Source: Kuafuiihalomonas sp050331295
Lineage (GTDB): Bacteria; Myxococcota; Kuafuiibacteriia; Kuafuiibacteriales; Kuafuiibacteriaceae
Reading direction: 5' to 3'
Assembly (NCBI GenBank): GCA_050331295.1
Contig: JBHJGZ010000007.1
Span: 62,001-126,000 of the forward strand
Length of the DNA stretch: 64,000 nt
The notes under the pieces were generated by a model, which did not search any database, was not told the origin of the DNA, and saw only the letters and a program-made list of their open reading frames with translations. Below are positions 45,011 through 54,484 of this stretch, piece by piece. A program made the translations under genes and the position numbers. The first letter of the stretch is position 1; each line of letters begins with the position of its first letter.

Positions 45011-47605
45011 ATGAGCACTCTGCACAACGGTTCCACTTCGAACGGCGGCGCCAAGGGCGCGAACGGCGCAGCGACCGAGGGCGTGGGCGCGCGCGAGGCG
45101 CCGGCCCCGAAGGATCGGGTGAACGCAAACGGTGCGTCTCCTGGGGGCGCCGCCGGCTATCCCACCTCCGAACTGCCGGCCACCCCAAATCCTGATCCTT
45201 CGGCCGCGGAACACGGCGACGCGTCCCGCCACATCACGCAGCCGCCCACTCGGTTCATGCCGGTGGAGACGCCCACGGCGATGCGGGTCCGCAAACGTTC
45301 GGGGTCCCACGAACTGGTCGACCTCAACAAGATCGTCCGGGCCGTGGGCCGGTGCTGCAGCGGTTTGCCGAACGTGGACGCCAACCGGATCGCGATCCGG
45401 ACCATCAGCGGCATCTTCGACGGAGCCACCACCCGGGAGCTCGACCAGCTGTCGATTCAGACCGCCGCCAGCTTCATCGCCGAAGAGCCGGAGTACAGCA
45501 AGCTGGCCGCTCGGCTCCTCGCCACCTTCATCGACAAGGAAGTCAAGATGCTGGACGTTCACTCGTTCTCGCAGTCGATCCGCCTCGGACGGGAGGTCGG
45601 GTTGGTGAACCCTCGCCTCGACGACTTCGTGACCCGGCATCGCCGCAAGCTCGACCAAGCCATCCAGGTCAGCCGGAACCAGCTCTTCGAGTACTTCGGT
45701 CTCCGGACCGTGTACGACCGCTATCTCTTGCGCCACCCGGAGCGCCGAGACGTGGTGGAAACGCCTCAGTATTTCTTCATGCGGGTGGCCTGCGCCCTCA
45801 GCGAGGACGTGCGCGAAGCTCTCGACCTCTACCGCCTCTTTTCTTCGCTCGAATATCTGCCTAGCTCGCCGACGCTCTTCAACGCCGGGACGCTGCACGA
45901 GCAACTCTCGTCCTGCTTTCTGTTGGACTCGCCGGAGGACGACCTCGGCGCCATCTATCGTCGCTACGGAGACATCGCTCAGCTCAGCAAGTTCTCCGGA
46001 GGAATCGGTCTGGCTTACAGCCGGATCCGGTCCCGCGGTTCCCTGATCAAGAGCACGAACGGCCACTCCAACGGCATCATCCCGTGGCTCAAGACCCTCG
46101 ACGCGTCGGTGGCAGCGGTCAACCAGGGCGGCAAGCGGAAGGGCGCGTGTTGCGTCTATCTCGAGCCGTGGCACGCGGATGTCGAAGACTTTCTGGAGTT
46201 GAAGGACAACACCGGCGACGAAGCGAGGCGGGCCCACAACTTGAATCTGGCCAATTGGGTGTGTGACCTCTTCATGCGTCGCGTGGAGCAGGACGAAGAC
46301 TGGTCCCTGTTCGACCCCAACAAGGTGCCGGAGCTCGTCGATCTGTACGGTGAAGCATTCGAGGCTCGGTATCTGGAGGCGGAACGCGCCGGACTGGCCG
46401 AACGGGTGCTCAAGGCCCGGGAACTCTATGGCCGAATGATGCGGACCTTGGCCCAAACCGGCAACGGATGGATGACTTTCAAGGACAAGGCCAACCGCGC
46501 GTGCAATCAAACCGCGCTTCCGGGTCGAACGGTGCACCTTTCCAACCTGTGCACCGAGATCGTCGAAGTCACCTCCCACGACGAAACCGCCGTCTGTAAC
46601 CTCGGCTCCATCAACCTGGGACGGCACGTCCGGGACGGCGCCTTCGATTTCGAGCAGCTGGCCAAAACTGTCCAAACGGCGGTGCGACAGCTGGATCGGG
46701 TGATTGACCTGAACTTCTACCCCATCGAGACCGCCGCCCGTTCAAACGCGAGATGGCGCCCCGTTGGCTTGGGAATGATGGGACTGCAGGACGTCTTTTT
46801 CGTTTTGGGTCTTCCTTTCGACAGCGACGAAGCCGCTCAGCTGTCGAAGCGGATCGCGGAAGAGGTCTACTACGCAGCGCTGACCACCTCCATGGGGTTG
46901 GCCCAGGAGCGAGGAGCCCATCCTGCGTTTCCTGAAACCAGAGCCGCCTCGGGCGAGCTTCAGTTCGACCATTGGGATACCGAACCGGAACGACGCGAAA
47001 GATGGGACCGATTGCGGCAGGACATTCAGCGGAATGGGCTCCGCAATTCGCTGCTTATCGCCATCGCCCCAACTGCAACCATCGCCTCCATTGCCGGATG
47101 TTATGAGTGTATCGAGCCTCAGGTCTCCAATCTCTTCAAACGCGAGACGCTGTCGGGAGAGTTTCTGCAGATAAACAAGTATCTGGTGCACGATCTCAAG
47201 CGTCTGGGCCTGTGGACCGAGCAGATCCGCTCGGACATCAAGCGGTCCGAGGGATCGGTTCAAGATATCGACGCCATCCCCAGCGAGCTCCGGCGCGTCT
47301 ACCGAACCGCATGGGAGCTGCCTCAGCGGGCTCTGATCGACATGGCGGCGGAACGGGGGGCATTCGTGGACCAGAGCCAGTCTCTGAATCTCTTCATGGA
47401 GAGCCCAAACCTCGGCGCGATGTCGTCGATGTACTTCTATGCCTGGAAGAGAGGGCTCAAGACGACCTACTACTTGCGGTCGCGCCCTGCTACGCGCATC
47501 GCGCAGACAACCGTCGCATCGTCGAGCTCGGCCAAAGATCCGACCGACGCGGAACGCCTCGCCTGTTCCATTGAGAACCCGGAATATTGCGAAGCCTGTC
47601 AGTGA
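45011..47605 (+). CDS. nrdA: Ribonucleoside-diphosphate reductase alpha subunit (class Ia)
   Basis: Reduces ribonucleotides to deoxyribonucleotides with NrdB. The 864-residue protein has an unusual low-complexity N-terminal extension of about 90 residues (Gly/Ala/Asn/Pro-rich), then an ATP-cone (91-180, MRVRKRSGSHELVDLNKIV). The catalytic barrel shows SSCFLLDSPEDDL, LSNLCTEIVEV (active Cys and Glu), AVCNLGSINL, and the radical-transfer tyrosines in MYFYAWKRGLKTTYYLRSRP. The C-terminal CEACQ supplies the swinging redox cysteines. ATG 45011 has GGGAGGA nearby. Followed 45 bases later by nrdB. Confidence 0.94.
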   Translation: MSTLHNGSTSNGGAKGANGAATEGVGAREAPAPKDRVNANGASPGGAAGYPTSELPATPNPDPSAAEHGDASRHITQPPTRFMPVETPTAMRVRKRSGSHELVDLNKIVRAVGRCCSGLPNVDANRIAIRTISGIFDGATTRELDQLSIQTAASFIAEEPEYSKLAARLLATFIDKEVKMLDVHSFSQSIRLGREVGLVNPRLDDFVTRHRRKLDQAIQVSRNQLFEYFGLRTVYDRYLLRHPERRDVVETPQYFFMRVACALSEDVREALDLYRLFSSLEYLPSSPTLFNAGTLHEQLSSCFLLDSPEDDLGAIYRRYGDIAQLSKFSGGIGLAYSRIRSRGSLIKSTNGHSNGIIPWLKTLDASVAAVNQGGKRKGACCVYLEPWHADVEDFLELKDNTGDEARRAHNLNLANWVCDLFMRRVEQDEDWSLFDPNKVPELVDLYGEAFEARYLEAERAGLAERVLKARELYGRMMRTLAQTGNGWMTFKDKANRACNQTALPGRTVHLSNLCTEIVEVTSHDETAVCNLGSINLGRHVRDGAFDFEQLAKTVQTAVRQLDRVIDLNFYPIETAARSNARWRPVGLGMMGLQDVFFVLGLPFDSDEAAQLSKRIAEEVYYAALTTSMGLAQERGAHPAFPETRAASGELQFDHWDTEPERRERWDRLRQDIQRNGLRNSLLIAIAPTATIASIAGCYECIEPQVSNLFKRETLSGEFLQINKYLVHDLKRLGLWTEQIRSDIKRSEGSVQDIDAIPSELRRVYRTAWELPQRALIDMAAERGAFVDQSQSLNLFMESPNLGAMSSMYFYAWKRGLKTTYYLRSRPATRIAQTTVASSSSAKDPTDAERLACSIENPEYCEACQ

Positions 47606-47650
47606 GCTTCGCGCCTCATCCCCACCACGACAAAGGAGACTAGAATCGAT

Positions 47651-48649
47651 ATGTTGCTCGACCCTGGCCTGAACCTAACCCTTCGCCCCATGCGTTATCC
47701 GGCTTTCTATGAAATGTACAAGAACGGGATCAAGAACACCTGGACAGTGGATGAGGTGGACTTTTCGTTGGACCTCACCGACCTCCGCGCCAAGATGTCA
47801 CATGGGGAGCGCCACCTGATCCACCGGTTGGTCGCTTTCTTCGCCACCGGCGACTCCATCGTGGCCAACAACTTGGTCTTGAACCTCTACCAGCACCTGA
47901 ACGCGCCGGAGGCACGGATGTACCTCTCCCGTCAGCTCTACGAAGAAGCGCTCCACGTTCAGTTTTATCTGACGCTCCTCGACACATACGTCCCGGATCT
48001 CGAGGAGCGGTCACAGGCGTTCGCGGCCATCGAGAACATTCCGTCCATCAAGAAGAAGGGTGATTTCTGCCTTCGGTGGATGGACAGCGTCCTCGAACTC
48101 GACCGTCTGGAGACGCTGGAGCACCGACGACAGTTCTTGCTCAATCTGATCTGCTTCGCGGCCTGTATCGAAGGTTTGTTCTTTTTCGCAGCATTCGCCT
48201 ATGTCTATTTTCTGAGGTCGAAGGGTCTGCTCCATGGACTCGCCTCCGGTACGAACTGGGTATTCCGGGACGAATCGGCCCACATGGCGTTCGCATTCGA
48301 GGTGGTCCGCACCGTTCGACGGGAAGAGCCGCAGCTCTTCGACGCCGAGATGCAGGCGAAGGTGTACGAGATGATCGAAGAAGCCATCGTTTGCGAAACC
48401 CAGTTTGCAGAAGATGTCCTGAGCGAGGGAGTGGCTGGACTGTCGGTCCGGGATTTGCGCACGTACCTGGAGTATGTGGGGGACCAGAGGCTTCAGATGC
48501 TGGACATGCCGCGCCGCTATCACGCAAAGAACCCGTTCGCCTTCATGGAGCTCCAAGACGTGCAAGAGCTGGCCAACTTTTTCGAACGACGGGTCTCGGC
48601 CTACCAAGTGGGGGTGACGGGCAGCTTCGCGCTGGACCAGCCGTTTTGA
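47651..48649 (+). CDS. nrdB: Ribonucleoside-diphosphate reductase beta subunit
   Basis: Radical-generating di-iron subunit of 332 residues. Iron ligands appear as GDSIVANN (Asp), EEALHVQFY (Glu, His), ACIEGLFFF (Glu) and FRDESAHMAF (Glu, His). A Tyr sits four residues after the first His, where the radical Tyr122 lies in E. coli, so this is a tyrosyl-radical rather than a class Ic enzyme. ATG at 47651. Co-transcribed with nrdA; no nrdI or nrdE/F features are near. Confidence 0.94.
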   Translation: MLLDPGLNLTLRPMRYPAFYEMYKNGIKNTWTVDEVDFSLDLTDLRAKMSHGERHLIHRLVAFFATGDSIVANNLVLNLYQHLNAPEARMYLSRQLYEEALHVQFYLTLLDTYVPDLEERSQAFAAIENIPSIKKKGDFCLRWMDSVLELDRLETLEHRRQFLLNLICFAACIEGLFFFAAFAYVYFLRSKGLLHGLASGTNWVFRDESAHMAFAFEVVRTVRREEPQLFDAEMQAKVYEMIEEAIVCETQFAEDVLSEGVAGLSVRDLRTYLEYVGDQRLQMLDMPRRYHAKNPFAFMELQDVQELANFFERRVSAYQVGVTGSFALDQPF

Positions 48650-48705
48650 GCGGCACCAAGGATTCAGGCCACGCGCGTCGTGCGTGGGGGACCCACACCG
48701 TCGGA

Positions 48706-49602
48706 TCAGCGCCCCACCGCCCGTCCCAGAAACTCCCAGCCCACCCGATGGACCGTCTCGAAGCCTTCACCGGACGGGATGAAATCGATGGTGGGCGCGC
48801 CCCAGAATCCGAAACCAGCACGCCCCCGATAATCGGCCGCGAGCGGCGTGACCTGGAGGCCGGCTTCTCGGACCAGCGCCATGGCCCGGGGCAGATGCCA
48901 GGCCGAGGTCACCAGTCCCACTCGCCGAAACCCTTCGCGCTCCACGAGTTCCGCCACGGCTGCGATCTCCTCCCGCGTATTCTTGGGCTCCGGCAACCGG
49001 AGGACCGCCGACGGCGGGACACCCAAGCTGGTCCACACCGCCAGCGTCTCCTTCGTGAGATCCCGGCGCGGCCCCCACCCCGGTATCGAAGAGCCCGTCG
49101 CCACCAGCCGAGAGGTGCGACCCATGAGGTAGAGCTGAGCACCGAGCACGACTCGGTCGCCGGCATGGCTCAGGCGAGGCCCATCTACCCAGCTGGTGCC
49201 GCCCCCGAGCACCACCACTGCATCGAACGGTGGCGTCTCGAAGGGATCGATGGACCGGGCCTCTGACTCCAGCACGCGGATGCCCAGCTGTCCAACCGCC
49301 GGGCAACCGGCCGCGGTGTAGGCCGCCCACACCACCGCCGTTGTCAGCGCGAGGAGCGGCGGAGCGGCGCGCTTCGACCAGATGACAACCATCGTGAGGG
49401 CGAGCCAAAGCAACCCGGCCGGCATCAGGAGATGAGCGATGACCTTGCCGAGAAGATAGCCCCGAGGAAGCGCATACACGCCCAGCGCCAGAAACAACGC
49501 TCCGGCCGCGGCCCACCGGCCCCGACCTTCACGAATCCCGCGTGGGCCCAGCGCATGGTCGAGAAGGCCCAGCGCGACGGCGAGACACAGCAGGGGAGCC
49601 AT
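48706..49602 (-). CDS. YdcF/ElyC-type DUF218 membrane protein
   Basis: A 298-residue protein with about four N-terminal helices (residues 1-105) and a C-terminal DUF218 domain. VVVLGGGTSW, YLMGRTSRLVATG, EPKNTREEIAAV and VGLVTSAWHLPRAMALVREAGL are typical. YdcF, SanA and ElyC relatives act in envelope integrity and peptidoglycan or enterobacterial-antigen lipid carrier metabolism. The start ATG at 49602 directly abuts the stop of the MerR-type gene, so both are one transcription unit. Confidence 0.86.
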   Translation of the reverse strand: MAPLLCLAVALGLLDHALGPRGIREGRGRWAAAGALFLALGVYALPRGYLLGKVIAHLLMPAGLLWLALTMVVIWSKRAAPPLLALTTAVVWAAYTAAGCPAVGQLGIRVLESEARSIDPFETPPFDAVVVLGGGTSWVDGPRLSHAGDRVVLGAQLYLMGRTSRLVATGSSIPGWGPRRDLTKETLAVWTSLGVPPSAVLRLPEPKNTREEIAAVAELVEREGFRRVGLVTSAWHLPRAMALVREAGLQVTPLAADYRGRAGFGFWGAPTIDFIPSGEGFETVHRVGWEFLGRAVGR

Positions 49603-50589
49603 TCAAAGCGAAATGCCTTCGGCTTCCAAGAGCCGCGCCATCGCGTCCTCGAGGTGGGCGCGGCTATGCGCCGTCACCCGTCGGAGCATCGCGTGAATCG
49701 CGGCATCTCGTTCGTTTCGGTCTTCGCATTCGGCGGAGTACTCTTCGAAGGCCACGAGCTGCGTGACCAGTGCCACCATGTGCTGCGGGCATTCACACTC
49801 CACGGCGCTGGACATGCGGCTGAGACGCGCCAGGGTTGCGTTGGAGTATCGACGGGCGGGTATGGCCCCTTCCACATCCAGGTCTGACGCGATGGGATCG
49901 CTCCTCAGCTCGCCTTCGATGGGGGCCTGCTCGGACTCCAAAACCACGCGGGCCAGCTCGTAGCTGTTGATGGGCCCTCGGACGGCTCGAACCCGACCTC
50001 CGCTCAATCGCTGGATGTGTTCCTTGGTTCCAAATCCGTACACCACCAGCAGCCGAAGTGCGCCGGTCCGCCTAAGAAGATTTTGCGCGAGCTTGGCGGT
50101 CCGATGGTCCACCGTGCTGCACTCCAGGACGACGACCCGCGGTCGACGGGTCCAGAAGTTGGGATCGACATCGCCCGGCTCGAACGCGGTGCCCACCACA
50201 TCCACACCATCCAGGTCCTCGGCCCCTTCCACCGCCATCGCGGAGAGCGTTTCGCCGATCACCAGCGTCGGTACCGCTTCACCATTCAGCTCCGCCGTCA
50301 GCGCCGCCATCCCATGGACGTGGTGTTCCTGCAATCGCTCCTTCAGCTCCTCCAAGGACAGCGACGCGACCGTGCTGATGGCGTGACCTCGGTCTACCAA
50401 CTGCTTTATCAGCGTGAGACGCTCGACGTCCTCGCGGTCATAGAGCCTGGTCTGGCCTCCGCCTCGCCGCGGCTCGACGACATGGTAGCGCCTCTCCCAC
50501 ACACGAAGGGTCTCAGCCGGTATCTGGGTGAGGCGCGAAACCGCGCCGATGCGGTAACTGGGCGTGGCCCGGTCGTCGGATTCAGTCAT
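49603..50589 (-). CDS. MerR family transcriptional regulator with extended sensor domain
   Basis: A 328-residue regulator. The N-terminal MerR winged helix is clear: YRIGAVSRLTQIPAETLRVWERRY, then GGGQTRLYDREDVERLTLIKQLVDRGH. Beyond residue 85 lies a long domain with a Rossmann-like core (PTLVIGETLSAM, VVVLECSTVDH, LLVVYGFG) that recalls the B12-binding type of CarA/LitR regulators, but no DxHxxG cobalamin motif is visible, so the ligand is unknown. The C-terminal 100 residues are helical and charged. It is followed with no gap by the YdcF-type gene. Confidence 0.82.
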   Translation of the reverse strand: MTESDDRATPSYRIGAVSRLTQIPAETLRVWERRYHVVEPRRGGGQTRLYDREDVERLTLIKQLVDRGHAISTVASLSLEELKERLQEHHVHGMAALTAELNGEAVPTLVIGETLSAMAVEGAEDLDGVDVVGTAFEPGDVDPNFWTRRPRVVVLECSTVDHRTAKLAQNLLRRTGALRLLVVYGFGTKEHIQRLSGGRVRAVRGPINSYELARVVLESEQAPIEGELRSDPIASDLDVEGAIPARRYSNATLARLSRMSSAVECECPQHMVALVTQLVAFEEYSAECEDRNERDAAIHAMLRRVTAHSRAHLEDAMARLLEAEGISL

Positions 50590-50902
50590 GAGGCGAACCA
50601 GCGGGCGTACTCTCGTGGTGCACGACAGCTTTCATGGTGGCAAGAAAACCATGCGGATCGAGCTTTGTTCGACGTTCGGTACCCTACCCCGCAGTTTGAT
50701 CCCCATATCGAACGCCGATCACCCACCCTTTGCTTCCAGGAGGTCAACACATCGCCTTCGACGGGACGGTACCGGATGTATGGCGTCACCGAGAAGACAA
50801 GCCTGATTGCCGAGCGGGAGACGACCCTGACCATTTCTCGCGAGGCCCGACCTCGTCTCGCCGTTCCATCGCCTCCGTGCCCTGCTACAGTCGCCCGAGA
50901 TC
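50590..50902. other. Divergent intergenic region before the MEMO-family gene
   Basis: A 313-base gap between the MerR regulator and MEMO genes, which diverge. Short open frames exist here but lack codon patterns or family similarity. It should hold both promoters; no obvious MerR-type palindrome with a 19-base spacer was found by eye. Confidence 0.4.
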
Positions 50903-51790
50903 ATGAGACCGATGGAGCTGGCGGGCACCTGGTATCCGGCTACCGCTGACGCCTGTCGCACTCAGCTCGCAGCTTGGGTGCCCAAGCCGGAAACGATGAC
51001 CGGGAGGCTCCTGGGAGGGATGGTGCCCCACGCCGGTTGGTCCATCACGGGCGGGCTGAGCTACGGTGTGCTGTATCGGCTCTGTCGATCTTGTCCTAGC
51101 CCGGCTCGGGTGGTGCTCCTTGGCGGCCATCTCGATGCCCGGGATGCCTGCCGAGTCTTCATCGGGTCTGGGTTCGAGACCCCCTTCGGTCCTCTCGAAA
51201 ATGATGTTTCGCTCTCCGAGGAGGCGGCCATGATGTTCGATGCGGAACCGGAGTCCGACGAAGAATACTACGACGACAATGCGCTGGAGCCGCTGTTCCC
51301 GATGATCAAAGCTCTCTGGCCTGACGCGAAGGTGTTGACCTTGGCATTCCCGCCCGTCAGCGAGGCTTCGAAGTGGGGCGCCGACCTTGGTCATCGTCTT
51401 CGGAGCCTCCCAGACCCGTCGATCCTCGTATGCAGTCACGACCTCACCCACTACGGGCCAGAGCACGGGTTCGTTCCGCAAGGGCGAGGGCAAAGGGCTT
51501 CTCGATGGGTCCTGACCGAAAACGATCCGTCGATCCTCGACTTGATACGAAACCTATCCGCGTCTCGGATCGTTTGGACCGCAACCCGGCAGCGCAACGC
51601 CTGTGGGGCGGGTTCGCTCGCCGGTGCACTGGGCGCTCTGCGCATTCTCGGGGCAGAGCGAACCGAAGTCTTCGATCATACCACCAGCTGGATGTTGCGA
51701 GGTGATGAGGAGGTGCCTGCAAGCTTTGTTTCCTATGCCTGCGCCTTGTTCGCCGCCGAGGAAAGCCAGCTTTCTACGTCACCGCTGTAA
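50903..51790 (+). CDS. MEMO1 family protein (AmmeMemoRadiSam system protein B-like)
   Basis: A 295-residue member of the MEMO family, related to extradiol-type dioxygenases. AGTWYPATADACRTQL near the N-terminus, VPHAGWSITGGLSYG, LGGHLD and CSHDLTHYG supply the potential metal ligands. The usual partner AmmeMemoRadiSam genes (AMMECR1 domain, radical SAM) are not adjacent, so the role is unclear. Its C-terminal SFVSYACALFAAEES is conserved-looking. The 3' end overlaps the convergent flavoprotein gene by 58 bases. Confidence 0.85.
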   Translation: MRPMELAGTWYPATADACRTQLAAWVPKPETMTGRLLGGMVPHAGWSITGGLSYGVLYRLCRSCPSPARVVLLGGHLDARDACRVFIGSGFETPFGPLENDVSLSEEAAMMFDAEPESDEEYYDDNALEPLFPMIKALWPDAKVLTLAFPPVSEASKWGADLGHRLRSLPDPSILVCSHDLTHYGPEHGFVPQGRGQRASRWVLTENDPSILDLIRNLSASRIVWTATRQRNACGAGSLAGALGALRILGAERTEVFDHTTSWMLRGDEEVPASFVSYACALFAAEESQLSTSPL

Positions 51791-53070
51791 TGGACCGCGT
51801 CCATGCGTTCTCGGACGAGATGCCGGGCCCGGGCCAACGCCTCCGGCGAGGGTGCCTCCAGCTGCTCGATCACCTGCTTGACCTTCTCGGCCTGCTGGGC
51901 CGCCGCGGCTTCGATGTCTTGGATCAAGACTTCTTCACCTTGATGGCCCTCCCGTAGTCCCATGAAGGTCTCCAGCAGTTCGGTGGCCACGGCGCTGGCG
52001 TGGCGTCGCGAAGCGATGATGTTGCCTTTCCCGGTGACGACATTCCCGGCCGAGAAGACGTGAGAATAGCCCTGAAGACGCGGCAGAACATCTCCTTCGA
52101 AGGCGATGAGCTCACCCTCCATGCGTACCCCGGGGATCGGTTCGGGAATGCTTCCTATCGAGCTGACCACCAACGGCGCTCGGCGTTCGAAGCATGTTTC
52201 AGTGGCCTGCAGCTTCCCGTTCTCATCCTTTCGAAGGCGGCGGAACCGCACCCCACAAAGGCGACCCTCCTCCTCCAAGATGGCCTCCGGACGGCACAAT
52301 GGTTCGAAGCCAAACAAGAACTTCCCCATTGCCTTTTCGAGGGCCCGGCGACGGGTGCGCGCAACTTTCTCCCGGCGTGCCTGGTCCGCGTCGGGAGGCA
52401 TCTCCAGGAGGGGCATGTCCTCCGCTTCCCTGCGGTAAAAGAGTGTTGCGCCCGGCAGGCCGAGTTGCTCCCAAGTGAGACCATGAAGCTCCAAGGTCTT
52501 GGGGATGCCAGCCTTTTCCAGCTCCTCCAGGTCGACTTCGATACCCCTCTCGGCCAGCGCGAACCGAACTGCGTCCAGCATCAAGACCTTGGCCACGTCG
52601 ATGGATGCAAGCCCCCCACCGATGACGATACCTCCTCCCGCCGCCAGCGGAATGGGTGCTTCGGCTCGATTGAACGCGATGATGAAGGGGTTTTGGTAAT
52701 GAAGCCCTCGACCCAGGTACGCATCCGCGTTTTCGACGGGTAGCCGGCGGTCCCGCCACGCACCACATGCCAGAACCACCAGGCTGAAGCCCCACTCCTC
52801 GACCAGGGCCTTGAAGGGGATGTCACTCCCGACCTTGGTCAGGGGAACGAAGTCGATGCGTTCATGACTCAGTTTCTCTTTGATCTTCTGAAACTCCGCC
52901 TGGCGGAGCGCACCATGCCATCGGGGCAGCCCGTCCTCGATCTTCCCGAAGGGTCGACGGTTCTGCTCGAAGACCGCGACGTAGGCCCCCTTGTCGGCTA
53001 AGGCCCGCGCGACCTCTGCCCCCGCAACCGCTCCTCCGATCACCGCAACCGCGTGCTGTGGGTGGTTCAT
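51733..53070 (-). CDS. FAD/NAD(P)-dependent oxidoreductase, ferredoxin-reductase-like
   Basis: A 445-residue flavoprotein. The N-terminal FAD Rossmann motif is VAVIGGAVAGAEVARALADKG, and the second NAD(P) site is GGGIVIGGGLASIDVAKVL. FSAGNVVTGKGNI closes the FAD site. Overall arrangement recalls adrenodoxin-type ferredoxin:NADP reductase and GltD-like enzymes. ATG at 53070 overlaps the upstream protease gene stop (ATGA), an odd pairing of a cytoplasmic flavoprotein with a secreted protease. The C-terminal helices overlap the MEMO gene on the other strand. Confidence 0.85.
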   Translation of the reverse strand: MNHPQHAVAVIGGAVAGAEVARALADKGAYVAVFEQNRRPFGKIEDGLPRWHGALRQAEFQKIKEKLSHERIDFVPLTKVGSDIPFKALVEEWGFSLVVLACGAWRDRRLPVENADAYLGRGLHYQNPFIIAFNRAEAPIPLAAGGGIVIGGGLASIDVAKVLMLDAVRFALAERGIEVDLEELEKAGIPKTLELHGLTWEQLGLPGATLFYRREAEDMPLLEMPPDADQARREKVARTRRRALEKAMGKFLFGFEPLCRPEAILEEEGRLCGVRFRRLRKDENGKLQATETCFERRAPLVVSSIGSIPEPIPGVRMEGELIAFEGDVLPRLQGYSHVFSAGNVVTGKGNIIASRRHASAVATELLETFMGLREGHQGEEVLIQDIEAAAAQQAEKVKQVIEQLEAPSPEALARARHLVRERMDAVHYSGDVESWLSSAANKAQA

Positions 53071-53891
53071 GCCCGCATCATGATCACGCGGCGCATGCGA
53101 ATCAAACCGATGAAAACGATTCCCACCATAAACCAGGGAACCGCGGCGGACGGCCCGATGCATTGGCAGCCACCGCTTTCGTCATCGGCCTGAAGACCGA
53201 AGACCTCATGGCACATCCGCGTGGACGCACCGACCGGATACACCGCGCACATCCCTTCGACGTCACCTGCAGCCAAGGTTCGCTTGGTGGTCTCGCACGG
53301 CTCCGCCCGCCCCAGCATCGTGCTGCTGGCGTTGGCCGGAACGTCGGGAGGATGGTCGAATCCCAGCAGGTGCCCGACTTCATGGGTCACGGTGTTGGCG
53401 AGATCCATCTGCTCCCCCGAGCAGGTCTGGCTGTCCACGACGAAGTCGAAGAACTCTCCATTCAGCCGGATGTCCGCGCTCGACACCAATCCGCTGTCGG
53501 CGTTGAAGGTAACCAGCGTAACCGCAACCGCATCGGCATCGAAATCCCAGGCCCGGTCGACCCCGACTCGGGTCGTGGCATCGGTTCGTTCGGCGGTGGG
53601 CTCAAAACGCGGCGCCGTGCCCTGAAAGAAGAACTCGAGGTCGGTACACGAAGGCTGAGCCCAGGCCGCGAATCCGGACTGAAACGCGCTGACTGCCTCG
53701 GCGGCGGGAGCGGAGAGCGACTCGACGGTCGAAGGACCCATCCCCCACTCCAATTGACGGCTCGACCAGCGAAGCGATGCCCCCTCGTCCCCGCGGGTTC
53801 GTGCACACTGAACGTCCTGGGCATATCCGAAATCCGCAGTCGAGAACGCAAGAGCAAAGACGAGAGGTACCGCGCGCGTCGTGCAGCTCAC
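53067..53891 (-). CDS. Secreted matrixin-like metalloprotease with MYXO-CTERM-like tail
   Basis: A 274-residue exported metzincin-type peptidase. The GTG at 53891 overlaps the upstream stop (GTGA) and gives a signal peptide (VSCTTRAVPLVFALAFS... ending GYAQ). The zinc site HEVGHLLGFDH starts at residue 170 with all three His ligands. STMLG and CAVYP resemble the matrixin Met-turn area. The C-terminus has GGCQC, one hydrophobic helix (VPWFMVGIVFIGLI) and RMRR, like a MYXO-CTERM sorting signal. Middle gene of a three-gene overlapping unit. Confidence 0.86.
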   Translation of the reverse strand: MSCTTRAVPLVFALAFSTADFGYAQDVQCARTRGDEGASLRWSSRQLEWGMGPSTVESLSAPAAEAVSAFQSGFAAWAQPSCTDLEFFFQGTAPRFEPTAERTDATTRVGVDRAWDFDADAVAVTLVTFNADSGLVSSADIRLNGEFFDFVVDSQTCSGEQMDLANTVTHEVGHLLGFDHPPDVPANASSTMLGRAEPCETTKRTLAAGDVEGMCAVYPVGASTRMCHEVFGLQADDESGGCQCIGPSAAVPWFMVGIVFIGLIRMRRVIMMRA

Positions 53892-54484
53892 TGGGTTCGA
53901 GGACTCTCTGGTCCGGAACCGGAGGCGGCCGCGGCGCGCACCTTGGCACGGAGTTCCGCCAGTTCGACCGCCTGAGGCCCCGAACCGGAGGAGGCGAACG
54001 CGATCCCTTCGGTCATTGGCCGAACCATGACCGTCGCTCCGGTACGGTCCACCTTCCATGCCCCTTGACCGAGTCCGACCAACCGCATCGCATCCCTGGA
54101 CCCGCCGGAACCGGTTCTGAGAAAGAGCAAGACCTCTTGCCCGACCTCGAAATGGGGGACGCCGCTGACCCGCATGCCAACCGGGCCGATGACACCTCCC
54201 AGGGTTCTTACCAACACCGCGTCCTCTTGCGCCGACCCTTCGTCGAGAGACACGTGTTCGTCGACCTCGATCTCGGTGAACGTGAGGATGCGCCGATGGT
54301 CGTCGTCCCACGCACAGTACGAGCCCGAGACACGCCCCTGGACCACGTGCTGCGCCGACTCGGTGAGGCTTTCAATGGTGTGGGGCACCATCAACGAAGC
54401 TCCGAGCGGTGACGGCGACATCAACGCCGCGACCAGTGTCGTCAAAGCCGCTCTGTTGGCCCGCATGCGCCTGAAAATATGCAT
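53888..54484 (-). CDS. Secreted protein of unknown function, coupled to matrixin-like protease
   Basis: A 198-residue predicted exported protein. A basic leader (MHIFRRMRANR) and hydrophobic stretch (AALTTLVAALMSPSPLGAS) form a signal peptide. The mature part looks beta-rich: HVVQGRVSGSYCAWDDDHRRILTFTEIEVDEHV and HFEVGQEVLLFLRTG. The same pattern of small exported proteins preceding proteases is known in Myxococcota, from memory. The stop overlaps the protease GTG. It may be an inhibitor, chaperone or substrate of the protease; this is inference. A start at ATG 54466 is also possible. Confidence 0.7.
   Translation of the reverse strand: MHIFRRMRANRAALTTLVAALMSPSPLGASLMVPHTIESLTESAQHVVQGRVSGSYCAWDDDHRRILTFTEIEVDEHVSLDEGSAQEDAVLVRTLGGVIGPVGMRVSGVPHFEVGQEVLLFLRTGSGGSRDAMRLVGLGQGAWKVDRTGATVMVRPMTEGIAFASSGSGPQAVELAELRAKVRAAAASGSGPESPRTQ

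Noticed and set aside
50564..50806. An 80-codon frame in the MerR/MEMO gap
   Set aside because: Starts inside the MerR gene, no similarity, codon pattern unlike neighbours.
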